Origin: Paracoccaceae bacterium
GTDB taxonomy: Bacteria > Pseudomonadota > Alphaproteobacteria > Rhodobacterales > Rhodobacteraceae
Assembly (NCBI GenBank): GCA_018647275.1
Contig: JABGTH010000148.1
Location: forward strand, 1 to 17,127
DNA: 17,127 nucleotides
Direction: 5' to 3'
Numbering within the stretch: the stretch's first letter is position 1; each line of letters begins with the position of its first letter. This document shows, one piece after another, positions 6,530-13,943 of the stretch. Position numbers and translations under genes: made by a program. The notes below the pieces were generated by a model, which had not been told where the DNA came from, searched no databases, and saw nothing but the letters and a program-made list of their open reading frames with translations.

Positions 6530-6948
6530 GCATCGAGATCCATCAAACCGACGACATCGAAGCCTGTCGTGATTTGCGTCGCAAGGTTTTTATTGGAGAA
6601 CAGGGCGTTTCTGAGGAAGAAGAGATCGATGATCTAGACCCTGTTTCGATACATGTTTTGGCGACGGTTAATGGTGTTGCAAAAGCAACAGCACGGGTTT
6701 TGATCAAAGGTGATACCGCAAAGGTTGGGCGCGTTTGTGTGCTTAAAGATCAGCGTGGGACTGGCCTTGGTGCTGCTTTGATGCGCAAAACCATTGCGGT
6801 TTGCAAAGCTCAAGAAGGCGTAAAAAGGTCCATGTTAGGGGCGCAAATGTACGCGATTCCGTTCTATGAGAAACTTGGATACCGCGCCTATGGTCCGATC
6901 TTTTTGGATGCTGAGATCGAACATCGTGACATGGAACTGGATTTATGA
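6526..6948 (+). CDS. GNAT family N-acetyltransferase
   Basis: A 140-aa single-domain GNAT protein that should transfer an acetyl group from acetyl-CoA to an amine. Motif A is clear: VGRVCVLKDQRGTGLGAALM at 67-86, with the acetyl-CoA pyrophosphate-binding loop Gln76-Arg-Gly-Thr-Gly-Leu-Gly82. The N-terminal part (DLRRKVFIGEQGVSEEEEID) resembles the ElaA/YjcF-type group, where an early R-x-x-V-F-x-x-E-Q pattern is common. Motif B is seen as MYAIPFYEKLGYRAYGPIF. The substrate is unknown; nothing shows that it acetylates a lysine-pathway compound. Its ATG overlaps the dapE stop and its own stop overlaps the next start (6945-6948), so the three genes are very probably one mRNA. Confidence 0.88.
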   Translation: MSIEIHQTDDIEACRDLRRKVFIGEQGVSEEEEIDDLDPVSIHVLATVNGVAKATARVLIKGDTAKVGRVCVLKDQRGTGLGAALMRKTIAVCKAQEGVKRSMLGAQMYAIPFYEKLGYRAYGPIFLDAEIEHRDMELDL

Positions 6949-7520
6949 CCTGTCCGACTTTGATCATCATGCTCAAAGAACCACGCGCTGGGCGGGTGAA
7001 GACACGCCTTGGCAAAGATATCGGTCTAACGGCTGCGGCATGGTGGTTCCGTCAACAGGTGAAACGTCTGCTGCGCCGCATTGATGATCCACGTTGGAAA
7101 GTTGTTTTGGCTGTTGCGCCTGATCGCGCTGGAATGCTCAGTCGTGTTTGGCCTGCGCATTTTGAACGCATTGCACAAGGTCAGGGCGATTTGGGGGACC
7201 GTATGGCTCGGGTTATGCAGGTCATACCTGTTGGGCCAGTATGCGTAATCGGTGCCGACATTCCTGACATTGGCCCTATTCAAATTGCGCGCGCTTTTGC
7301 AGCACTGGGTACATCTGATGCCGTGTTTGGCCCCGCCCCTGACGGTGGGTTTTGGTTGGTTGGGTTGAAGCGAACTAATCCAATGCCTTCAAAATTGTTC
7401 CAAGATGTACGCTGGTCGACGGAACATGCGCTTGGCGATACCCTTACTAACCTAGGCGGGCTAAGGGTCGCTTTAATCGATGAATTGCAAGACGTAGACA
7501 CGGCAGACGATTTGCGATGA
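6945..7520 (+). CDS. TIGR04282/DUF2064 family glycosyltransferase-like protein
   Basis: This 191-aa protein carries the nucleotidyl/glycosyl-transferase A-type start LIIMLKEPRAGRVKTRLG (7-24); the KxPxxGxVKTRL pattern is diagnostic of DUF2064 proteins related to CofC/MobA-like transferases. A second hallmark is VCVIGADIPDIGP around 109-121, with the likely metal-binding Asp, followed by FGPAPDGGFWLVGL. Biochemical activity of the family is poorly defined. No signal peptide or membrane segment is visible. It overlaps the acetyltransferase by four bases (ATGA) and is 31 bases ahead of rnr. Confidence 0.82.
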   Translation: MTCPTLIIMLKEPRAGRVKTRLGKDIGLTAAAWWFRQQVKRLLRRIDDPRWKVVLAVAPDRAGMLSRVWPAHFERIAQGQGDLGDRMARVMQVIPVGPVCVIGADIPDIGPIQIARAFAALGTSDAVFGPAPDGGFWLVGLKRTNPMPSKLFQDVRWSTEHALGDTLTNLGGLRVALIDELQDVDTADDLR

Positions 7521-7551
7521 CGTTGGCGCATTAGCGTGCTATTCGAGCGCC

Positions 7552-9810
7552 ATGAGCTGTATCCCTACAAAGCCCGAAATTCTTGATTGGATTACATCCA
7601 ATCCGACGCTGACTGCCAAACGCGATATCGCGAAGGCCTTTGGGATCAAAGGGGCTGCGCGTATCGACTTAAAACGCTTGCTCAAAGAACTCGAAGCCGA
7701 AGGACATCTTGAGAAGCGCCAGAAATCCTATAACGACCCAGATCGTTTGCCCCCTGTCAGTGTGTTGCAAGTGACGGGTGTGGGTACAGACGGTGATCTG
7801 TACGCCAAACCGATGGAGTGGCACGGCACTGGTCCGGAGCCTGTTGTTCTGCTGGTGACCAAAGCATCTGAACCAGCGCTGGGCGAAGGTGATCGAATCC
7901 TTGCACGCCTAACTGCTGTTGAGGGCGATACACACGCCTATGAGGGTCGCATGATCCGCCGCGTTGGTACAAACCCACAACGCGTCTTGGGGGTCTTTCG
8001 TAAAGGTGCCGAAGGCGGCCGTATTGTTCCGATCGACAAAGGCCAAAGCGATGAATGGCTTGTTGGCGCTGGTGCGATGCACGGTGCCAAAGACGGTGAG
8101 TTGGTTGAAGCAGAGCAGTCCGGTCCAAAGGGCCGCATGGGCCGTCCGCAGGCGCGTATCGTTGAACGTCTTGGCGATCCATCGGCACCAAAAGCGGTGT
8201 CACTGATTGCGATCCACCAGCACAACATCCCTGACGATTTCCCTGATGACGTCGTGGCCGAGGCCGACGCGCATACACCGATGGAATTGGATGGCCGCAC
8301 AGACCTGCGTGAAATGGCGTTGGTCACGATTGATCCGTCAGATGCACGTGACCACGATGATGCATGTTATGCGCATCTTGATGACGATCCAGAGAACGAA
8401 GGCGGCCATATCGTATGGGTCGCTATCGCTGATGTTGCAGCTTACGTGACGCCTGGTTCTGCACTGGATCGCGAAGCGCGCAAGCGCGGGAACTCTACTT
8501 ATTTCCCGGACCGCGTTGTGCCTATGTTGCCTGATCGCTTGTCTGGCGATTTGTGCAGCTTGCACGAAGGTGTCCCGCGCGCTTGTATCGCAGTGCGTAT
8601 GAAGCTTGATGCCCATGGTCAAAAGCTAAACCACGAATTCGTACGTGGCCTTATGCGATCGCCTGCGTCCCTTCATTATGAAGAAGTCCAAGAGGCGATG
8701 GATGGCAACCCTAATGAACGCACTGCGGCCCTGTTAGAGCCTGTTATTAAACCGCTTTACGCAGCTTATACAGCGCTTGTTGAGGCCCGCCAATTGCGTC
8801 AGCCGCTTGAGCTGAACCTCCCAGAACGCCAGATCGTTTTGGGTGATGACGGAACTGTACAGTCCGTTAATTTCAAGGATCGTTTAGACGCGCACAAGTT
8901 GATCGAAGAGCTGATGGTGCTGGCCAACGTAGCTGCGGCTGAAACGCTGATCGCTAAGAAAACTGCGCAACTGTTCCGTGTTCACGAAGAGCCATCAACA
9001 GAGAAGTTGAATGCCCTACGTGAGACCGCTAGTGCGACAGGTCTAAACATTGCCCGTGGTCAAGTTTTGCAGACCTCGCATTTGAACCGCTTGCTTGCAC
9101 AAGCTGCTGGCACGGATGATGAAGAGTTGATCAACCTGACGACTTTGCGTTGCATGACGCAGGCCTATTATAGCCCGACCAACTTTGGCCACTTCGGCCT
9201 CGCGCTGAAAAGTTATGCGCACTTTACGTCACCTATTCGCCGTTACTCTGACTTGATCGTGCACCGTGCATTGGTCACGTCACATGGTTGGGGTGACGAT
9301 GGTTTGACGCCTGCGGATGTGGACGAGCTAGAGCAAACAGCGACCCATATTTCTGACACGGAACGCCGTTCGATGATGGCGGAAAGGGATACGACAGATC
9401 GCTACTTAGCGAGCTATTTGTCCGAGCGTGTGGGCGAAGAGTTCACTGGCCGCATCAACGGGATCGCCAAGTTTGGGATGTTCATCAAGCTGGATGAATC
9501 TGGTGCCGATGGTCTGGTCCCAATCCGCTCATTGGGTGGTGAATACTTCCACTTTGATCGCGAAGCCGGAACGTTGATGGGTGCAGTTACGGGACTTACT
9601 TACCGCATTGGTCAACAGGTCACCGCAAAATTGACAGAGGCCGCGCCGATTACTGGTGGGGTTGCGCTTGAGTTGCTGTCAGTTGAGGGCAAAGAGGTTC
9701 CACGCGGTGGGCGTTCATCCCCTGCAGGTCGCTCACCACGCCGCAAAGCGGGGCAAGCTAAGCATAAAAGCGCCAAGATGAAGCGTAAAGTGAATCGTTC
9801 GCGGCCTTAA
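7552..9810 (+). CDS. rnr: Ribonuclease R
   Basis: RNase R is a processive 3'-to-5' exoribonuclease that degrades structured RNA and takes part in rRNA quality control and stress responses. The 752-aa protein shows an N-terminal winged-helix region (1-65), cold-shock-like domains (about 70-210), the RNB catalytic domain (about 245-600) and an S1 RNA-binding domain (628-710) with FTGRINGIAKFGMFIKLDES. The four catalytic aspartates are present in the TIDPSDARDHDDACY segment (Asp261, 267, 269, 270; E. coli D272, 278, 280, 281). The tail (711-752) is rich in Lys and Arg, as in other RNase R proteins. Length is slightly short of the roughly 813-aa E. coli protein. The Shine-Dalgarno is weak, and with the 31-base gap this suggests expression from the dapE operon. 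Confidence 0.95.
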   Translation: MSCIPTKPEILDWITSNPTLTAKRDIAKAFGIKGAARIDLKRLLKELEAEGHLEKRQKSYNDPDRLPPVSVLQVTGVGTDGDLYAKPMEWHGTGPEPVVLLVTKASEPALGEGDRILARLTAVEGDTHAYEGRMIRRVGTNPQRVLGVFRKGAEGGRIVPIDKGQSDEWLVGAGAMHGAKDGELVEAEQSGPKGRMGRPQARIVERLGDPSAPKAVSLIAIHQHNIPDDFPDDVVAEADAHTPMELDGRTDLREMALVTIDPSDARDHDDACYAHLDDDPENEGGHIVWVAIADVAAYVTPGSALDREARKRGNSTYFPDRVVPMLPDRLSGDLCSLHEGVPRACIAVRMKLDAHGQKLNHEFVRGLMRSPASLHYEEVQEAMDGNPNERTAALLEPVIKPLYAAYTALVEARQLRQPLELNLPERQIVLGDDGTVQSVNFKDRLDAHKLIEELMVLANVAAAETLIAKKTAQLFRVHEEPSTEKLNALRETASATGLNIARGQVLQTSHLNRLLAQAAGTDDEELINLTTLRCMTQAYYSPTNFGHFGLALKSYAHFTSPIRRYSDLIVHRALVTSHGWGDDGLTPADVDELEQTATHISDTERRSMMAERDTTDRYLASYLSERVGEEFTGRINGIAKFGMFIKLDESGADGLVPIRSLGGEYFHFDREAGTLMGAVTGLTYRIGQQVTAKLTEAAPITGGVALELLSVEGKEVPRGGRSSPAGRSPRRKAGQAKHKSAKMKRKVNRSRP

Positions 9811-9880
9811 TCAAGGGCCGCGTCGACACGATCTACATAAGAAGACAGCACCTGATCACTGGTAATGCGCCCTGACGTTT
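9811..9880. other. Intergenic stretch after rnr
   Basis: A palindrome overlapping the rnr stop (CGCGGCC and GGCCGCG arms at 9800-9822) could fold in the rnr mRNA end but has no T-tract. On the minus strand an open frame with no visible start ends in TAA at 9807-9809, overlapping rnr by four bases and reading TSDQVLSSYVDRVDAALD at its end. It looks faintly like a protein C-terminus, but I cannot assign it. Confidence 0.25.
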
Positions 9881-10071
9881 GTGGAGCGTCAAGAAGTGCA
9901 AGGCCGCAAGGGTTTGATACCGAAGATATGGATGGCCTGATTGGCCCCAAAACTATCAACGCTGTTCGTGCGTCCCAGCTGAACAAAAGCCTGCGCCCTG
10001 ATGGCTATGCATCCTTTGGACTGCTCAAAAAACTATGCCAATCAAAAAGGCCCTGCGCTTACATATTGTAA
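9881..10071 (+). pseudogene. Remnant of a peptidoglycan-binding (PG_binding_1) domain, probably from a lytic transglycosylase
   Basis: From about 9907 the frame reads GFDTEDMDGLIGPKTINAVR, then RPDGYASFGLLKKLC, and ends at TAA 10069-10071. GFDT-x-x-x-DG-x-x-GP-x-T and the final DGYAS-x-x-LL-x-x-L are the hallmarks of the C-terminal PG_binding_1 domain of MltB-type lytic murein transglycosylases common in alphaproteobacteria. Just upstream (9881-9910) the adjacent frame reads VERQEVQGRK, which fits the helix normally preceding GFDT, so a frameshift may lie near 9905-9912. No catalytic SLT_2 domain is present: rnr occupies the space. An ATG at 9865 gives a formal 68-aa frame, but its first 14 residues do not resemble the family. 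Confidence 0.6.
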
Positions 10072-10108
10072 ACGTGGGGCGTAATCTTACCAAATAAACT
10101 CCGTGGGA

Positions 10109-10141
10109 CTCTGCCTTATGGCAGAGAGGGGCGGACCCCCT
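10109..10141 (-). terminator. Double hairpin past the end of the importer operon
   Basis: Two adjacent stem-loops lie just after the last permease gene: AGGGG/CCCCT at 10127-10141 and the perfect seven-pair CTCTGCC-TTAT-GGCAGAG at 10109-10126. On the minus strand no proper T-tract follows, so they may act as a Rho-assisted terminator or as 3'-end protection rather than a textbook intrinsic terminator. Confidence 0.4.
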
Positions 10142-10146
10142 AAACC

Positions 10147-11358
10147 CTATGCAGGGCTCATGCCGCGCAAACGCTCGGACCGGCGACGCAACAACTCAAC
10201 CACGGTCAGCAATCCGATCGAAACAACCACTAGGATCGTTGCCACTGCTAGGATTGTTGGGCTGATCTGCTCGCGCAAGCCGGTGAACATTTGCCATGGC
10301 AATGTCTTTTGTCCAGCTGATCCAATGAACAGCACCACAACAACTTCATCAAACGATGTGATGAAAGCGAATAGGCCACCAGAGATAACACCTGGCAAGA
10401 TCAGTGGCATTTGAATGCGGAAGAACGTGGTCATAGGGTTTGCACCCATGTTAGCGGCCGCACGTGTTAGCGATTGGTCAAAGCCAACCAACGTTGCAGT
10501 TACTGTGATGATAACGAATGGAATACCCAGAACGGCGTGCGCCAGGATAACCTTGATATAGCCGACTAAGTTCTTATCCATCCCCAAGGAATTTTCCATA
10601 AACTGCCCAAGCTGGGAGTAAAAGAAAAACATGCCAGTTGCTGAGATGATCAACGGAACAATCATTGGTGAAATCAGGATCGCCATGATGGTGCCTTTGA
10701 ACGGCATATGGCTTTGGGATAGGCCTACAGCAGCAAGGGTTCCAAGTGAAACTGAGATGACCGTTGCAATTGGTGCGATTGTTAGTGAGTTCTTTAAGGA
10801 ACGTTGCCATTCGTTGTTGGTAAAGAAGTCCTGATAGTGCTTCAAAGAATACGCATCAGGGTCCAGACGCAACATGCCGGGCGTATAGGTAAAGAAGTCT
10901 TGCGCGTTGAAGCTAAGCGGGATGATCACAAGGATTGGTGTGATTAGGAAGATAAAAATCAGGGCGGCGATGCAACGGAAACCATAGTGCCAGAGAACTT
11001 GACCAGCGGTGAGGTATGGTAACAGTTTGGCGCGGTAGCGTCCTTCATATAACCAATAGATCAGCCAGTGATAAAACATGCCTACAAGGCCGGCCACGAT
11101 TGTCAGGATAATCCCGCCAAACATATAGCCGACGATACCAAAGCCAATAATCGAAATCCACTTGGCCAGCTTTTCATTTTGCAGATCGACGATAAAACCA
11201 TATGCCATTGCAGTAATAACAGCAGCGCCCAAAAGCATGCCAATTAGGCCAGAGCCATTACTCGTACCAAGGAACAATCCAAGGAACGCGCCGATCCCGC
11301 CTGCGGTTGGCAGAACGAAGGACAGCGGTTTACGTGAAATCGGTGTTGGTGCAGCCAT
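10147..11358 (-). CDS. Polyamine-type ABC transporter permease (PotC-like) with N-terminal membrane extension
   Basis: An inner-membrane permease of the spermidine/putrescine (PotC) family, 403 aa. The family core starts around residue 120 (first core helix IAALIFIFLITPILVIIPLS, 130-149). The cytoplasmic EAA loop that docks on the ATPase is at 297-323: LTRAAANMGANPMTTFFRIQ, then MPLILPG. Before the core are about 115 extra residues with probably three additional hydrophobic segments (about 13-31, 37-57, 68-103), absent from classical PotC proteins of roughly 260-280 aa. It begins five bases after the PotB-like stop, with its ribosome site (AGGA) inside the end of that gene, so translation is likely coupled. 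Substrate is unproven; polyamine is the default family label. Confidence 0.85.
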   Translation of the reverse strand: MAAPTPISRKPLSFVLPTAGGIGAFLGLFLGTSNGSGLIGMLLGAAVITAMAYGFIVDLQNEKLAKWISIIGFGIVGYMFGGIILTIVAGLVGMFYHWLIYWLYEGRYRAKLLPYLTAGQVLWHYGFRCIAALIFIFLITPILVIIPLSFNAQDFFTYTPGMLRLDPDAYSLKHYQDFFTNNEWQRSLKNSLTIAPIATVISVSLGTLAAVGLSQSHMPFKGTIMAILISPMIVPLIISATGMFFFYSQLGQFMENSLGMDKNLVGYIKVILAHAVLGIPFVIITVTATLVGFDQSLTRAAANMGANPMTTFFRIQMPLILPGVISGGLFAFITSFDEVVVVLFIGSAGQKTLPWQMFTGLREQISPTILAVATILVVVSIGLLTVVELLRRRSERLRGMSPA

Positions 11359-11363
11359 TGTCT

Positions 11364-12635
11364 TTATCCTAATTTCACGTTGTCGATGCCCACGATCCGA
11401 TCATAGGCCCAGTATAGGGCTAAAACGACGATCAGTAGAATGGTGCCAAGTGCAGCAGCCAGACCCCAGTTGAGCGATGACGAAATATGGTATGCGATCC
11501 GGTTGGAGATGAAGACACCTTTGGTACCGCCAACGATTTCCGGAGTGATGTAATAGCCAATCGATAGAATGAACACGAGGATAGATCCCGCCCCAATTCC
11601 AGGAATGGATTGTGGGAAGTAGACGCGCCAGAACGCTGTCCAATTCGTTGCGCCCATAGATTTAGCAGCGCGCAAGTAGACAGGTGGAATGGTCTGCATT
11701 ACGGAGTACATCGGTAAGATCATGAACGGCAGCAAGATGTGCGTCATAGCGACAATCGTACCGAATTCGTTGTTAATCAGGATCATTCGATCCCCATCGG
11801 GCACCAGCCCGATCCAAACAAGTACTTCGTTGATCACACCATTCTGTTGCAGCATCACTTTCCATGCTGATGTTCGCACCAACAGAGAGGTCCAGAATGG
11901 CAGAAGAACAAGGATCAACAATAGGTTGGCATTGCGCGGTGATACGTTCGCTAGAAGCCACGCGATTGGATAGCCCAGCAGGATACAGGAACCTGTGATG
12001 ATCAATGACATGACCAATGTACGGCCAAACAACTTGAGCAGGATCTGCTTGTCTTCAGGTTGCCACGCCATGCCCTCGGGGGTCATGCGCGCATCAACTG
12101 CGTTCAGGAAATAACCCGATGTATATAGACCTGAATAAGTCTGAAGCGTTTTCCACGTCTCAACATCACCCCAACCTTTGTGAATTTTGATAAGCTTGTC
12201 CTTGAAGGGGGCATCTGCCACCGGATCAAGTTTTTTCATCTTACGACCAGACTGGCGGAACATAGAAGAAAAGCCGGTCTTTTCGTAGTTCAAGCGCGAA
12301 CCTAAGCGGGTGTGTCTTTTGGCTGCGATGGCAACGGACATGTCACGTGTGAAGGCTGCATAAACCGCTTCTGCAGGCAGCTCACCGCTTGAAGCATCCC
12401 ATGCGCCCAGAACACGCACTGTCTCGGGCAAAGTTTCCGGAACGATGTCGTTTTGAACTGAACGTGAAAGCATCACACCGATTGGGTAGATGAAGGTCAA
12501 AAGAACAAAGATCAACAATGGCGCAACCAGCATGAAAGCCCGCATTTTCTGGCGGCGCATGGCGCGCGAGAGGCTTCTTTTGAGGGGCGTGCCATCAGCG
12601 GCCAATACTGGGCCATTTGCAGTGCTATCGCTCAT
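11364..12635 (-). CDS. Polyamine-type ABC transporter permease (PotB-like) with large periplasmic insert
   Basis: A 423-aa inner-membrane permease related to PotB. The first membrane helix is at about 31-56 (FMLVAPLLIFVLLTFIYPIG). Instead of passing straight into the core, it is followed by a hydrophilic stretch of about 140 residues (57-200, including NYEKTGFSSMFRQSGRKMKK) expected to face the periplasm. The core helices follow from about 205, and the EAA loop LRAAKSMGATNWTAFWRVYF is at 321-340. Classical PotB is about 285 aa, so the extra length is mostly this insert. The start (MSDSTANG) has only a weak ribosome site. Upstream is the CGGGGGC hairpin that separates it from the binding-protein gene. 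Confidence 0.85.
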   Translation of the reverse strand: MSDSTANGPVLAADGTPLKRSLSRAMRRQKMRAFMLVAPLLIFVLLTFIYPIGVMLSRSVQNDIVPETLPETVRVLGAWDASSGELPAEAVYAAFTRDMSVAIAAKRHTRLGSRLNYEKTGFSSMFRQSGRKMKKLDPVADAPFKDKLIKIHKGWGDVETWKTLQTYSGLYTSGYFLNAVDARMTPEGMAWQPEDKQILLKLFGRTLVMSLIITGSCILLGYPIAWLLANVSPRNANLLLILVLLPFWTSLLVRTSAWKVMLQQNGVINEVLVWIGLVPDGDRMILINNEFGTIVAMTHILLPFMILPMYSVMQTIPPVYLRAAKSMGATNWTAFWRVYFPQSIPGIGAGSILVFILSIGYYITPEIVGGTKGVFISNRIAYHISSSLNWGLAAALGTILLIVVLALYWAYDRIVGIDNVKLG

Positions 12636-12660
12636 CTTTAGTCTTTCAGTAAAGGAGTGA

Positions 12661-12680
12661 CGGGGGCTAAATCGCCCCCG
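12661..12680 (-). promoter_or_regulatory. GC-rich hairpin between binding-protein and permease genes
   Basis: Perfect seven-pair arms CGGGGGC (12661-12667) and GCCCCCG (12674-12680) close a six-base loop. With no T-tract this fits the mRNA-stabilising or partially attenuating stem-loops commonly found after binding-protein genes, which allow more binding protein than permease to be made. Confidence 0.6.
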
Positions 12681-12724
12681 CCGAATTGTGCAACATTAGG
12701 TGGGTTTAACCCCGATTTACTGGC

Positions 12725-13816
12725 TTACTTAGCCAACCACGCTTGGAATTTTGCGTCGATGTCATCACGGTAATCAGCCCAGAACTCGTAGTTATACAAG
12801 AACGTGTTCTTTGCGTTGTTTGGGTCAGTTGGCATATGTGGTGCCATGTCGATGCCCAATGTCTTGTGCTTACCAACAAGCGGTGCAGAAGATTTACGCG
12901 CAGGACCGTAAGAGATGAACTGTGCTTGGTCAGCTAGACGCTGTGTATCAGTCGCGAACATGATGTAATCAAGTGCACGTGCTTTACGCTCGTCGCTTAG
13001 GCCCGCTGGAATGATCCAACCATCAAGGTCAAATACTTGTGCGTCCCATAGCATGCCGATTGGCTGCTTTTGCTCTTCGATCGCTGCGAACAAACGGCCG
13101 TTGTATGTGGAACCCATGACAACTTCGCCATCAGCCAAAAGCTGTGGAGTATCAGCGCCAGCAGACCACCAGATAACGTCGTCTTTGATTGTTGCTAGTT
13201 TATCAAGAGCTTGCTGTTGACCTTCTTCGGTCGCCAAAACGTCATAAACTGCGTCTTTTGCAACGCCGTCACAAAGAAGAGCCCATTCCATGTTGTTGAT
13301 CGGGCGTTTTTCTAGTGAGCGCTTACCTGGGTATGCTTCTGTGTCGAATACTGCGCAAACAGTAGTTGGTGCAGTATCACCAACTAGGTCAGTGCGGTAA
13401 CCGAATGTTGTTGAATAAACGATTTGTGGAATGAAGCAGTCAGAAACCAACAGGTCACCGAAATCTTCAGAAGCTTTTGTGCCGTCTGGAGCGTCTGCAA
13501 GCATTGTGTCTGCGTCGATTTCAAGCGCAAGGCCTTCGTCGCATAGACGGATCGCATCAGCTGCAACAACGTCAACAACGTCCCAAGTTACGTTGCCAGC
13601 TTCTGACATTGCGCGCAATTTAGCTACGGCCTCAGCAGAAGAGTCGTCATTGATGATCGTAACGCCAGTTTTTTCTGAATATGGGTCGTGATACGCACCT
13701 TTTTGTGAAGCAGTGTAAGCACCGCCCCAAGATACGATTGTCATTTCCTCAGCGGCAGCAACGCCAGCAACCAAAGTAAGGGCTGTAGTAGCTGTTAGTA
13801 GTTTGGTGAGTGTCAT
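12725..13816 (-). CDS. Polyamine-type ABC transporter periplasmic substrate-binding protein (PotD-like)
   Basis: A secreted solute-binding protein of the COG0687/SBP_bac_8-like group, 363 aa from the ATG at 13816-13814. An upstream in-frame ATG would add ten residues, but GGGAG seven bases before ATG 13814-13816 and the clean signal peptide favour the shorter form. The signal peptide (MTLTKLLTATTALTLVAGVA then AA) is probably cut after Ala22. The mature start MTIVSWGGAYTASQKGAYHD is typical of this group. The middle and C-terminal parts (GSTYNGRLFAAIEE and LDGWIIPAGLSDERKARALD) also fit. The acidic residues that bind polyamine amines could not be assigned by eye, so the ligand may be another cation, an amino-acid derivative or an osmolyte. 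Second gene of the operon. Confidence 0.88.
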   Translation of the reverse strand: MTLTKLLTATTALTLVAGVAAAEEMTIVSWGGAYTASQKGAYHDPYSEKTGVTIINDDSSAEAVAKLRAMSEAGNVTWDVVDVVAADAIRLCDEGLALEIDADTMLADAPDGTKASEDFGDLLVSDCFIPQIVYSTTFGYRTDLVGDTAPTTVCAVFDTEAYPGKRSLEKRPINNMEWALLCDGVAKDAVYDVLATEEGQQQALDKLATIKDDVIWWSAGADTPQLLADGEVVMGSTYNGRLFAAIEEQKQPIGMLWDAQVFDLDGWIIPAGLSDERKARALDYIMFATDTQRLADQAQFISYGPARKSSAPLVGKHKTLGIDMAPHMPTDPNNAKNTFLYNYEFWADYRDDIDAKFQAWLAK

Positions 13817-13849
13817 AGTAGTCTCCCAGTTGAGCCCGATTTGCATTCA

Positions 13850-13909
13850 GGCTGGGTACGGGTTTGTTTTCCCAGCCTAATTTGATCGCGCAGCCACTAC
13901 GCTGCGCGA
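13850..13909 (-). promoter_or_regulatory. Two hairpins between ATPase and binding-protein genes
   Basis: The 105-base gap holds TCGCGCAG/CTGCGCGA (13886-13893 with 13902-13909, perfect eight pairs, eight-base loop) and GGCTGGG/CCCAGCC (13850-13856 with 13871-13877, perfect seven pairs, 14-base loop). Neither has a T-tract on the minus strand. They could uncouple ATPase mRNA levels from those of the binding protein. Confidence 0.5.
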
Positions 13910-13912
13910 CAT

Positions 13913-13943
13913 ATTATACCGCTACGCGTCTAGCGCGCGGCAA
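13913..13943 (-). promoter_or_regulatory. Candidate internal promoter for the binding-protein gene
   Basis: On the minus strand a perfect -10 hexamer TATAAT (13918-13913) lies just after the ATPase stop, with TTGCCG (13943-13938) 19 bases upstream as a loose -35. Spacing is longer than ideal. It would give the binding-protein gene its own transcript. Confidence 0.4.

Noticed and set aside
7757..8278. 173-codon minus-strand open frame inside rnr
   Set aside because: Antisense to the RNase R cold-shock and RNB regions; composition is Arg/Gln/Pro-rich, as expected for a shadow frame.
9800..9822. Intrinsic terminator at the rnr stop
   Set aside because: The CGCGGCC/GGCCGCG stem is good, but no T-run follows on either strand.
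9865..10071. Intact 68-aa small gene after rnr
   Set aside because: Only the C-terminal two thirds resembles anything (a PG-binding domain); the first residues are unrelated to the family and no ribosome site is evident, so a remnant is more likely.
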